8,144 nt of DNA from Spirochaetota bacterium. Lineage in GTDB: Bacteria > Spirochaetota > Spirochaetia > Treponematales > UBA12059. Within the stretch, counting starts at the first letter, position 1, and the number at the start of each line of letters is the position of its first letter. Position numbers and translations under genes: made by a program. Where the stretch lies: positions 1 to 8,144 of the forward strand of contig JAKQNL010000114.1 of the NCBI GenBank assembly GCA_029565815.1, in the 5' to 3' direction. The notes beneath the pieces are model-generated. The model ran no database searches and was not told where the DNA came from. It saw only the letters and a program-made list of their open reading frames with translations. Of this stretch, positions 1-5,490 are shown in pieces.

Positions 1-288
1 GCCCTTGCCCTGGTTATGGCAAACCCGCCAGCTGATGGCATGAGCGCGGAAACGGCCTATATGTCGGCTATGGCGCTTATGTCCGAAGCCTTTGCCCAAG
101 TTGGCGTCGCCGATGCTGGCGCTATCACCCCCGCAGAAGGAACCGCGCTGAAAGCTAACGCTGCCTACCAGTTGGCACTACAGTACCTGGCGCTTGGAAA
201 TACCATATCCGGCGGAAGCCCAACAGGCCTTGGCGGAACCCTTCAGGGCATGGTGGACATGGTAGAAGCCGCTGTTAACGGAGCATAA
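1..288 (+). CDS. 3' end of an unrecognised Ala-rich protein gene (5' end outside the window)
   Basis: The reading frame is open from the first base to a TAA at 286-288, giving 95 visible codons. An ATG at 16 is possible, but there is no in-frame stop upstream of it and no convincing ribosome binding site in the 15 bases available, so this is more likely the C-terminal part of a longer protein. The visible part is rich in Ala, Met and Gly and looks largely helical (for example around NAAYQLALQYLALGN), ending in a Gly-rich turn and a short helix. I see no membrane segment and no named domain, although the helical pattern is loosely TPR-like. The stop codon directly touches the ATG of the next gene, so the two are almost certainly co-transcribed and perhaps translationally coupled. 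No function is proposed. Confidence 0.6.
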   Translation, partial: ALALVMANPPADGMSAETAYMSAMALMSEAFAQVGVADAGAITPAEGTALKANAAYQLALQYLALGNTISGGSPTGLGGTLQGMVDMVEAAVNGA

Positions 289-1449
289 ATGAAGAATTTT
301 ATTGTCGTTGTATGCCTAGTGCTCCTCTGTGCAGCGCCAGTATGCGCGCAAAATCTGGAACCTGTTCGGGCATTGTCGCCACAGGCAGCTGCCTTGGGCG
401 GCTACCACGCTGCAGCCCCCCAGGGCCTGGACTCGATTTTTTCCAATCCGGCCGGCTTTGCCAGCCAGGATGACGAACTCTTGGTAGCCCGCCTTAGTGC
501 TAACCTGTCCGGGCCGGTATTCGACATAGCAAACGCAGTGTTCTCCGGAAACTCGGATATGTTAGCCCTGGTAGCCGGTTTGGTGGACAATAAAGGCCGC
601 CTGTTTTTGCGTGCGGATATAGACGGACCCCTTGCATTCGGCTATGTGGGTAAGGGTCTTGGTTTTGGCCTGTTTAACCGGAGCGTCGTAGCGCTCAACG
701 CGCGATCCTTACTGTCTGCGTCGCTTGCCATGCACGAGGAACTCTTACTGACTGGCGGTTATGCTCACCGCTTTGAGCTTGGCGCGCACAACCTGGATCT
801 TGGCTTGTCCGCAAAAGGCTTTCTGCGCATGGGCTACGCGATGAGCGGAACCCTCAATGACCTGGTGACCGCCCTGGGCTTAGTCATGGCAGCTCCAGAT
901 TTGTTCGATACGAGCGTTCCGTTCCAGACAGCAACCGGCCTTGGCATCGATGTAGGCGTTTTGTGGACAGCCCCCTTTGGCCTGTCTGTGGGCTTTGCAG
1001 CAAGGGATGCGTATACGGCAGCCCTGGTTACCACGTACAGCAGCTTTAAGGACTTCCGCGATAGCCCGTCCACATCTAAAATCGGCGGCCCGGAGGCATC
1101 CGTAGCATCCGCGGACCTGTCCCTTGGTCTTGCCTACCGCTTCCCCTTTGTGTTCCTGAGCAATCTGGGCACCAGCCTGGTCCTTATGCTCGATTACAAC
1201 GACTTTTTGAACCTTCTGGCCCCTATACCGCGCAACCCGATACTGAATGCAGGCATAGGACTGGAAGCGGTAATAATGGATGTGCTAACGGTGCGCCTGG
1301 GCGTCAAAGATGCCCTGCCAGCGCTAGGCTTTGGCCTTAACCTAAGCGTGTTCAAATTCTCCCTGTCCATGTACGGACGCGAGCTTGGTTTAGACCCAGG
1401 CGTGCGCCCCGTATACAATGTGCTTATGTCCCTGGATTTTTCCTACTGA
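289..1449 (+). CDS. FadL/PorV-like outer-membrane beta-barrel protein
   Basis: This encodes a 386-residue exported protein. Residues 1-20 form a signal peptide (Lys at position 2, hydrophobic core from 4 to 16, likely cut after PVCA before Gln21); no lipobox precedes a suitable Cys. Residues 28-58 carry the pattern ALGG, then about 14 residues, then SNPAGFA. This resembles the N-terminal signature of FadL/PorV-type barrels, including the treponemal UPF0164 group. The rest alternates short amphipathic strands and turns, and the protein ends in SLDFSY, an aromatic C-terminus typical of barrel insertion signals. A GGAG at 280-283, five bases before the ATG, supports the start, and the upstream gene stops at the preceding base. 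The likely role is a channel for hydrophobic molecules across the outer membrane; the family call is from motif and architecture only, and the substrate is unknown. Confidence 0.7.
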   Translation: MKNFIVVVCLVLLCAAPVCAQNLEPVRALSPQAAALGGYHAAAPQGLDSIFSNPAGFASQDDELLVARLSANLSGPVFDIANAVFSGNSDMLALVAGLVDNKGRLFLRADIDGPLAFGYVGKGLGFGLFNRSVVALNARSLLSASLAMHEELLLTGGYAHRFELGAHNLDLGLSAKGFLRMGYAMSGTLNDLVTALGLVMAAPDLFDTSVPFQTATGLGIDVGVLWTAPFGLSVGFAARDAYTAALVTTYSSFKDFRDSPSTSKIGGPEASVASADLSLGLAYRFPFVFLSNLGTSLVLMLDYNDFLNLLAPIPRNPILNAGIGLEAVIMDVLTVRLGVKDALPALGFGLNLSVFKFSLSMYGRELGLDPGVRPVYNVLMSLDFSY

Positions 1450-1464
1450 ATCGCCGCTGCTTTA

Positions 1465-1494
1465 TTGACCAAATGCCCCTTCCCGGGCTATTGT
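1465..1494 (+). promoter_or_regulatory. Probable sigma-70 promoter of the tRNA-Lys gene
   Basis: TTGACC (1465-1470) and TATTGT (1489-1494) are separated by 18 bases. Transcription would begin near 1501, about three bases before the mature tRNA. The -35 matches five of six consensus bases and the -10 four of six. It lies just downstream of the preceding gene's stop, and I see no terminator between, so read-through from that gene is also possible. Confidence 0.45.
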
Positions 1495-1503
1495 CCCAAA
1501 ACC

Positions 1504-1576
1504 GAGCCGCTAGCTCACTCGGTAGAGCAACGCCCTTTTAAGGCGTGGGTACCGGGTTCGAATCCCGGGCGGCTCA
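1504..1576 (+). tRNA. tRNA-Lys (anticodon UUU)
   Basis: A complete 73-base cloverleaf is readable. The acceptor stem GAGCCGC (1504-1510) pairs fully with GCGGCTC (1569-1575), followed by discriminator base A1576. The D stem is GCTC/GAGC (1513-1516 and 1525-1528). The anticodon stem ACGCC/GGCGT encloses the loop CTTTTAA, placing anticodon TTT at 1537-1539. The variable loop is GGGTA. The T stem CCGGG/CCCGG encloses TTCGAAT. CCA is not encoded, since ATCG follows the acceptor stem, so it must be added after transcription. It reads lysine codons AAA and, by wobble, AAG. Confidence 0.97.
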
Positions 1577-1581
1577 ATCGT

Positions 1582-1649
1582 CATGCGTCCCTACGGGCCG
1601 CTTTACGTAGGGAAATTTATGGTAGTGGCAGCTGAAAGCTACCAGCTTC
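1582..1649 (+). repeat. Two-hairpin repeat unit, copy 1 (divergent)
   Basis: This copy starts six bases after the tRNA and begins CATGCGTCCCTACGG. It differs from copies 2 and 3 at about four substitutions plus a small length change at the end. The first hairpin keeps eight pairs (TCCCTACG/CGTAGGGA), because a C-to-A change removes the loop-closing pair. The second hairpin (GGCAGCT with AGCTACC) has one mismatch, but here TGGTAG (1620-1625) can pair with CTACCA (1639-1644) instead. It is separated from copy 2 by a block that contains a terminator. Confidence 0.8.
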
Positions 1650-1660
1650 ATCCATGACGT

Positions 1661-1677
1661 CTTGACCATAGGTCAAG
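1661..1677. repeat. Perfect inverted repeat CTTGACC-ATA-GGTCAAG
   Basis: Seven-base arms (1661-1667 and 1671-1677) flank a three-base loop. The left arm contains TTGACC, and TATAAA follows at 1683-1688 with a 15-base spacer, which is shorter than usual for a sigma-70 promoter. It may be an RNA hairpin just ahead of the terminator or a protein binding site; the sequence does not decide between them. Confidence 0.45.
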
Positions 1678-1685
1678 GTTGGTAT

Positions 1686-1714
1686 AAACCGCGCGTCCTT
1701 GCGCGGTTTTTTTT
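1686..1714 (+). terminator. Rho-independent terminator
   Basis: AAACCGCGC (1686-1694) pairs with GCGCGGTTT (1701-1709) around the loop GTCCTT, and a run of eight T residues spans 1707-1714. This is a strong forward-strand intrinsic terminator. Flanking GTTGG (1678-1682) and CCAAC (1720-1724) extend the symmetry imperfectly. It lies 110 bases beyond the tRNA and after repeat copy 1, so it probably ends the tRNA-Lys transcript or read-through from the barrel gene upstream. Confidence 0.85.
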
Positions 1715-1733
1715 ATACGCCAACAGCATTGGT

Positions 1734-1747
1734 AAAGCTGCCGGCTC
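1734..1747 (+). repeat. Tail fragment of the two-hairpin repeat unit
   Basis: The 14 bases AAAGCTGCCGGCTC are identical to the last 14 bases of copies 2 and 3 and directly precede copy 2. They look like the end of a further unit whose front part is missing or was replaced by the terminator-bearing block at 1650-1733. Confidence 0.65.
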
Positions 1748-1814
1748 CGTGCGTCCCTACGGGCCGCTTTCCGTAGGGAAGTTTATGGTAGTGGCAGCTG
1801 AAAGCTGCCGGCTC
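1748..1814 (+). repeat. Two-hairpin repeat unit, copy 2
   Basis: This 67-base copy differs from copy 3 at a single position (CGTG in place of CATG at its start). It holds a nine-pair hairpin, TCCCTACGG/CCGTAGGGA with an eight-base loop, and a seven-pair hairpin, GGCAGCT-GAA-AGCTGCC. Copy 3 follows with no gap. Confidence 0.9.
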
Positions 1815-1881
1815 CATGCGTCCCTACGGGCCGCTTTCCGTAGGGAAGTTTATGGTAGTGGCAGCTGAAAGCTGCCGGCTC
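1815..1881 (+). repeat. Two-hairpin repeat unit, copy 3
   Basis: In this copy the first hairpin is 1821-1829 paired with 1838-1846 and the second is 1860-1866 paired with 1870-1876. The next six bases, CATGCG (1882-1887), begin a fourth unit before similarity is lost. Contiguous units without spacers rule out CRISPR. The design resembles paired-hairpin intergenic repeats of the REP/BIME kind, or a duplicated small-RNA module; no family is recognised. Confidence 0.9.
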
Positions 1882-1924
1882 CATGCGCACGTCGCGCGAG
1901 CGGCGAGCTTCAATCAATACAGCT

Positions 1925-1938
1925 CCGCGTAAACGCGG
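1925..1938. repeat. Short hairpin CCGCGT-AA-ACGCGG
   Basis: Six-base arms flank a two-base centre, or five-base arms flank a TAAA loop. Outer CAG (1920-1922) and CTG (1941-1943) can extend the pairing past an internal mismatch. No T-tract follows, so it is not an intrinsic terminator. It lies upstream of the ATPase promoter and may simply be part of the surrounding structured DNA. Confidence 0.35.
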
Positions 1939-1962
1939 TACTGACTGATGGCTAATCGGGAG

Positions 1963-2011
1963 CGCATTCTGTTTTAGTCTTGACTATTCGGGAATGCGGT
2001 CTATAATAGTC
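1963..2011. promoter_or_regulatory. Interleaved inverted repeats over the ATPase promoter (possible operator)
   Basis: Two dyads overlap here. GACTATT (1982-1988) is matched by its reverse complement AATAGTC (2005-2011); the arms overlap the -35 and -10 elements. CGCATTC (1963-1969) is matched by GAATGCG (1992-1998). Seven-base perfect arms at promoter-spanning distances are typical of repressor binding sites. No regulator gene is visible in the window, although the ATPase itself could be autoregulatory. Binding is an inference. Confidence 0.35.
1980..2007 (+). promoter_or_regulatory. Near-consensus sigma-70 promoter of the ATPase gene
   Basis: TTGACT (1980-1985) and a perfect TATAAT (2002-2007) are spaced by 16 bases. 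Transcription should start about seven bases past the -10, at about 2013-2015, which coincides with the ATG at 2014. The mRNA would therefore have no 5' leader. Confidence 0.8.
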
Positions 2012-2013
2012 GT

Positions 2014-3141
2014 ATGGATCGACTACTCAGTCCGTTTATACAGAAAGATTTGACCAGAAAAATTGTGCTCTTGTCGGGGCCACGGCAGTGCGGCAAAACA
2101 ACCTTGGCGCGTATGCTTAGCCCTCGCTACGATTACTTCAATTATGACGATGCCGCCCAGCGCTTAGCGCTCAGAGATAAAACCTGGGATAGAAACCAGC
2201 CTTTGGTCATTTTTGACGAGCTGCATAAAATGCCACAGTGGAAGACCTGGCTTAAGGCTGTGTATGATGTAGAAGGCATACCGCCAGCCTATGTGGTTAC
2301 CGGCAGCGCGAATCTGGAAACCTTCCGCAAAATGGGCGATTCGCTAGCCGGGCGCTTTTTTGCCTACCATCTGCATCCGCTGGATGTGCAGGAAGTGGCA
2401 AGCCAGATTGAGCCGCACGACGCGCTTTCCCGCCTGTTGCGCATTGGCGGTTTTCCGGAGCCGTTTCTGGAAAACGACGAGATTTTTTACGCCCGCTGGA
2501 AGCGTTCCCACCTGGATGTAATTCTTCGGCAAGATCTTTTGGACCTGGTGGCGGTAACGGACATACAGTCTATAGAAACCCTGATAGAATTATTACGCCA
2601 CCGGGTAGGCTCGCCCCTGTCCTACGCAAACCTGGCAGCGGATTTGCAAAAGGATCCTCAGACCGTTAAAAGCTGGCTTGCGCTTTTAGAGGGCTTATAT
2701 GTTATTTTCGCGGTACGTCCCTGGCACCGCAACGTAGCCCGTTCCATCCTTAAGGAACCAAAGTACTATTTTTACGATACCGGCCAGGTTAAGGGCGACG
2801 AAGGAACACGGCTGGAAAATGTAGTAGCCACAGCGCTGCGCAAACAGCTGGATTTCCTGGCAGATACCCGAGGATTAGCTGGCAGCTTGCACTACATCCG
2901 AACCAAGGATGGCAAGGAGCTGGATTTTGGCGTTGCGCAGGATGAGCGGCTAAGCCATGTGGTAGAAGTGAAGTGGGCCGATTCCGAACGCTCCCCGTCC
3001 TTTAGCCGCTTCCCGGATCTGTTGAAACAAACCAAAGCTGTCCAGGTGGTCGGCCAAGCTAAAGGGCGTCGGTCCTGGCCAGACGGCCTGGCCGTAGAGC
3101 CAGCGGCGGACTGGCTGGCTCGGCTGGATCTGTTGCGCTGA
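2014..3141 (+). CDS. AAA_14/DUF4143 family P-loop ATPase
   Basis: This 375-residue protein has the full layout of the AAA_14-DUF4143 family and its usual length. It has a Walker A GPRQCGKTT at 22-30 and a Walker B LVIFDE at 64-69 (Asp68, Glu69). It also has a sensor-like VVTGSAN at 94-100, the family signature GRF at 113-115 followed by a Leu-rich stretch, and GGFPEPF at 145-151. The C-terminal DUF4143 part ends in an arrangement resembling a PD-(D/E)XK nuclease core, with Asp304 and Glu318-Val-Lys320. Family roles are poorly known; members are scattered, often mobile, and sometimes suspected in defence or toxin-antitoxin settings. All visible ATPase motifs are intact. It is alone in its transcription unit, with a strong promoter and no ribosome binding site before the ATG. 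I am confident of the family but not of the function. Confidence 0.92.
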   Translation: MDRLLSPFIQKDLTRKIVLLSGPRQCGKTTLARMLSPRYDYFNYDDAAQRLALRDKTWDRNQPLVIFDELHKMPQWKTWLKAVYDVEGIPPAYVVTGSANLETFRKMGDSLAGRFFAYHLHPLDVQEVASQIEPHDALSRLLRIGGFPEPFLENDEIFYARWKRSHLDVILRQDLLDLVAVTDIQSIETLIELLRHRVGSPLSYANLAADLQKDPQTVKSWLALLEGLYVIFAVRPWHRNVARSILKEPKYYFYDTGQVKGDEGTRLENVVATALRKQLDFLADTRGLAGSLHYIRTKDGKELDFGVAQDERLSHVVEVKWADSERSPSFSRFPDLLKQTKAVQVVGQAKGRRSWPDGLAVEPAADWLARLDLLR

Positions 3142-3159
3142 GGAATATGGAGAATTGAA

Positions 3160-3183
3160 CCACAGAGCCACAGAGCCACAGAG
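3160..3183. repeat. Three tandem copies of CCACAGAG
   Basis: Three exact eight-base repeats, preceded by GAA and followed by AAACCATAG, lie 18 bases after the ATPase stop codon and 38 bases before the end of the convergent gene. From memory, similar CACAGAG-type short tandem tracts occur between genes in unrelated bacteria, but I cannot confirm that here. They do not continue into either gene. Confidence 0.8.
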
Positions 3184-3221
3184 AAACCATAGAATTTCCC
3201 CATAAGCTTCGGGGCACTAGG

Positions 3222-4166
3222 CTACTCTTCCTGTGGGCTTTCTGCTGGCTCCTCGCTGGCTTCCTGGCTTGGTGCGGCTGCAGTGCGCTGGCCAAAATGG
3301 TAGGTAATGCCCAGGCCAGATCGGAACAGGAAGGTGCCGGATGCTGGCGGGCGGCCCGTAAGCTCGTCCATGCCAAAAGCGTATACGGCGCTTTCCATTT
3401 CCGCGTGCAGCGACATGCTGGCGGATAATTCTGCCAGAACCCGCGCGCCAACAAAGAGTGAGCCCAGGCTGTCGCGGTTGCCGCTTTCATACAGTCGGCT
3501 AAAGTCCTGGTAGCCCATGGAAAACAAAATGCGCCACGGGCTGCCTTTCTGGAAAACATCTACCTTGAATGCATATCGGTTGGACGAGTCGGCAAGCAAT
3601 ACGCCGCCAGGGCCGTTCATGTACAGTTTGCGCGTTGTCATTGCAAGCGAACAGATTGCGTTGCGTGCGTACCAGCCGCCGCTTACCTGGGCGAATTCCT
3701 GGGAGTAGTCGCCTTCGGCCGCCAGGGCGGAACCCATGGACGAGTCCGCGCGGGCTTCCACAAATACCACGCCGGGTATGTCCAGCCTCATGCCCACGGA
3801 CATGCCGGCTTTAAGCGGGGTTTGCGCAGAGTTGAACAGCCCAAGCATGGGGCCTGCGCTTAGTTTGACGATGCCCGCCTGGTAGGCTATGACGCTGGTA
3901 AGCAGGTGGCGAAGCACCGGGTCGGTAACATATGCGGTTTCTAGCGTTACGCCATCGGCTATGGTGTGCGTTAGGCTTACGCGGGCGCCGTACACCCACA
4001 GGTTGCCCGGATAGGCTGCGGCGCTTATGGGCTCTTCGGAGTTCCAGGGCAGGTTCAGGTTCCCGAACAAGGCTTCTACGTTCAGGTCCAGAGCCGCCAC
4101 CGGCAGGGCGCACAGCGCAAGTATGGCCGCCATGCATAGACTGGTTCTTGCTTTCATTCTGCTCAT
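3222..4166 (-). CDS. Exported outer-membrane barrel-like protein with acidic tail
   Basis: This encodes 314 residues. A signal peptide covers about residues 1-25 (basic MSRMKARTS, hydrophobic core, likely cleavage after PVAA before Leu26). The mature part shows repeated alternating hydrophobic strands with Gly and aromatic residues, as in a beta barrel, ending in a strand-like GLGITYHFGQ. After it comes an unusual tail (about 295-314) rich in Glu, Pro, Ala and Ser. The start at 4166 is preferred over the in-frame ATG at 4157, because AAAGG lies eight bases upstream of the former. It begins 25 bases after the stop of the gene at 4192-5376, so the two form an operon. No named family is recognised; an envelope role is inferred from the export signal and strand pattern. 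Confidence 0.75.
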   Translation of the reverse strand: MSRMKARTSLCMAAILALCALPVAALDLNVEALFGNLNLPWNSEEPISAAAYPGNLWVYGARVSLTHTIADGVTLETAYVTDPVLRHLLTSVIAYQAGIVKLSAGPMLGLFNSAQTPLKAGMSVGMRLDIPGVVFVEARADSSMGSALAAEGDYSQEFAQVSGGWYARNAICSLAMTTRKLYMNGPGGVLLADSSNRYAFKVDVFQKGSPWRILFSMGYQDFSRLYESGNRDSLGSLFVGARVLAELSASMSLHAEMESAVYAFGMDELTGRPPASGTFLFRSGLGITYHFGQRTAAAPSQEASEEPAESPQEE

Positions 4167-4191
4167 TCTGTCAGCCTTTCCGTTTATGCGC

Positions 4192-5376
4192 TTAATATGC
4201 GGCTCTAATGCCCACAGCCGGCATGAACAAAGCGTACCACGGTTCGGGTACGGGGAACAGCGCCAGGTCCATGCGCATATCCAGGCGCACGCCGCCTATC
4301 ATCAGTTGCAGGTAGGGGGCGGCTTCTACGCTCACCGGTCCTCCTGTAGCATCCGGCCGGTATTTGATACGGGTTTCCGCACCGCCCTGTATGCCTTGCT
4401 CTGTCAGTGTGCCAAAGCTTAGGTCTACCCGCATGTCCAAGGCGCCTTGGTCTCCGGTTGGCACAAACAGGTACCAGGACGGGCGGAAGAACAGACTGAG
4501 GGTAAGCGAGCCAAAGCCGAAGTGTATGCGCGGCTCGAACAGAAAATACAACAGCTCCGCAGAGAAGGGCGAGCTTGGGTCCCAGCGCGGCAAGCCAACC
4601 TGGGCATAAAAATCGCCGATGGAGCCGGTGTCGTAGTAGAACAACAGGCCGCCGCGGTACAGTCCGGCAACGGATTGCGGAAACGAAGCGCCTACAAAGG
4701 CTTCCAGTTTAACCTTGTCTGTGTTGATAAGGACACGTGCGTCTGAAGAATAGATGCCCGGGCCTAGCCACAGGTCCTGGTACAGGTACAGGTAGGGCAC
4801 CACGGAGCCGCCGCTTAAGCCCATGCGTATGCCGGTGCCAAATACCGAATGCAGGCCGTCGTAGCTGCGGCTGGTATCGCCGCCTATGCCTTCTGGGTAC
4901 ACCATGAATCCGCGCATCGATGTGGAAAACGGAGCGGCACCGAACAGTACCGGGAAGTCGTCGCCGGTACAGAAACGGTCCAGCCTGCCGGCAAAAAAGG
5001 TAAGCTCCAGGGGCGTGCCGCCTAGGTTTTCCAGGCTTATGGCCGCTGTGTTGAGTGCAAGGCCGCGGCTAAAAGCCAGAATATACAGGTCTACTATCGG
5101 GTCGGGCGCTGCCGGGTCCAGCGGTACGGGCGTTGCAGCTGCCGCAAAGTAGCTTTCCAGGTCGTCGGACTGGAAGCGTAGGCCAAACCATGCGGCGAAT
5201 TTACTGCCACCTTTTATGGACATGTCTATGCTTGCCCTGGATGACAGCACAAACAGGCCAGCGCTGTTTACCCTGCCGTGGGTAAGGAGCGAAAATTCGC
5301 TCACGGCCAGGTCTGCGGCTTGCGCAGAAAGGACAAGCACTGCCAGTGCAATGACAAGGCTGATGGGCTTTTTCAT
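4192..5376 (-). CDS. Exported outer-membrane barrel-like protein
   Basis: This encodes 394 residues. A clear signal peptide covers residues 1-20 (MKKP, then a hydrophobic core, with cleavage after AQA before Ala21). The mature protein is rich in short amphipathic strands with Tyr, Phe and Gly (for example YLYLYQDLW and LTLSLFFRPSWYLF) and ends in GIRAAY, a terminal aromatic residue as in barrel proteins. The ATG at 5376 is chosen because the signal peptide begins there; a GTG at 5400 would add eight residues. AAGGAG lies 12 bases upstream of the ATG, a rather long spacing. It is the first gene of a two-gene operon with the smaller barrel-like gene and is divergent from cheA. No family name or substrate can be given. 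Confidence 0.78.
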   Translation of the reverse strand: MKKPISLVIALAVLVLSAQAADLAVSEFSLLTHGRVNSAGLFVLSSRASIDMSIKGGSKFAAWFGLRFQSDDLESYFAAAATPVPLDPAAPDPIVDLYILAFSRGLALNTAAISLENLGGTPLELTFFAGRLDRFCTGDDFPVLFGAAPFSTSMRGFMVYPEGIGGDTSRSYDGLHSVFGTGIRMGLSGGSVVPYLYLYQDLWLGPGIYSSDARVLINTDKVKLEAFVGASFPQSVAGLYRGGLLFYYDTGSIGDFYAQVGLPRWDPSSPFSAELLYFLFEPRIHFGFGSLTLSLFFRPSWYLFVPTGDQGALDMRVDLSFGTLTEQGIQGGAETRIKYRPDATGGPVSVEAAPYLQLMIGGVRLDMRMDLALFPVPEPWYALFMPAVGIRAAY

Positions 5377-5421
5377 ACCGATTATCCGCTCCTTAAGCAC
5401 ATGCGGCCGCGCCGGTCATGC

Positions 5422-5432
5422 ATACATTGTAT
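5422..5432. promoter_or_regulatory. Small palindrome in the divergent intergenic region
   Basis: ATACA and TGTAT flank a single T. On the minus strand it contains TACAAT, a possible -10 for the barrel-gene operon, but no good -35 sits at the right distance. On the plus strand a TATAAA (5445-5450) has CATACA (5421-5426) 18 bases upstream. The site could serve either promoter or be an operator; the support is weak. Confidence 0.2.
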
Positions 5433-5482
5433 CGTGGTTCTTCCTATAAAACATCGGCATCGGGCAAGAAAACTGAAAGCAG

Positions 5483-5490
5483 GCCGTTAA
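5483..5490 (+). promoter_or_regulatory. Possible sigma-28 type -10 element upstream of cheA
   Basis: GCCGTTAA matches seven of eight bases of the flagellar sigma factor -10 consensus GCCGATAA and would give a leader of about 60 bases. The expected -35 position is only weakly matched. Chemotaxis genes are often under this sigma factor, which is the main reason to list it. Confidence 0.2.

Larger units (their letters stand above)
1577..2013. other. Gene-free structured region: hairpin repeats, terminator and promoter with dyads
   Basis: No credible protein gene lies in this 437-base stretch. The longest forward frame (1662-1868) starts at TTG, lacks a ribosome binding site and runs through the repeats, whose 67-base period is not a multiple of three, so the copies encode different peptides. 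Instead the region holds repeated hairpin units at 1582-1649, 1748-1814 and 1815-1881, a perfect inverted repeat at 1661-1677, an intrinsic terminator at 1686-1714, a small hairpin at 1925-1938, and the ATPase promoter at 1980-2007 with surrounding inverted repeats. I see no second tRNA and no transposase remnant. Confidence 0.7.

Noticed and set aside
1662..1868. A 68-codon forward frame through the repeat array
   Set aside because: It starts at TTG without a ribosome binding site and crosses the terminator and repeats. The 67-base period breaks the reading frame between copies, so no peptide is conserved.
1582..1887. CRISPR array
   Set aside because: The units abut without unique spacers, are longer than CRISPR repeats, and no cas gene is present.
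1504..1950. Prophage-style attachment duplication of the tRNA-Lys 3' end
   Set aside because: No second copy of the T-arm and acceptor sequence occurs in the window, and no integrase gene is present.
3198..3214. CCCC...GGGG hairpin around AAGCTT as a terminator for the ATPase or the convergent gene
   Set aside because: There are only four pairs with a nine-base loop and no T-tract on either strand.
3059..3559. A 166-codon minus-strand frame overlapping the ATPase 3' end and the barrel-like gene
   Set aside because: It overlaps two well-supported genes in other frames, is Ala/Arg/Trp-rich, and has no domain or ribosome binding site.
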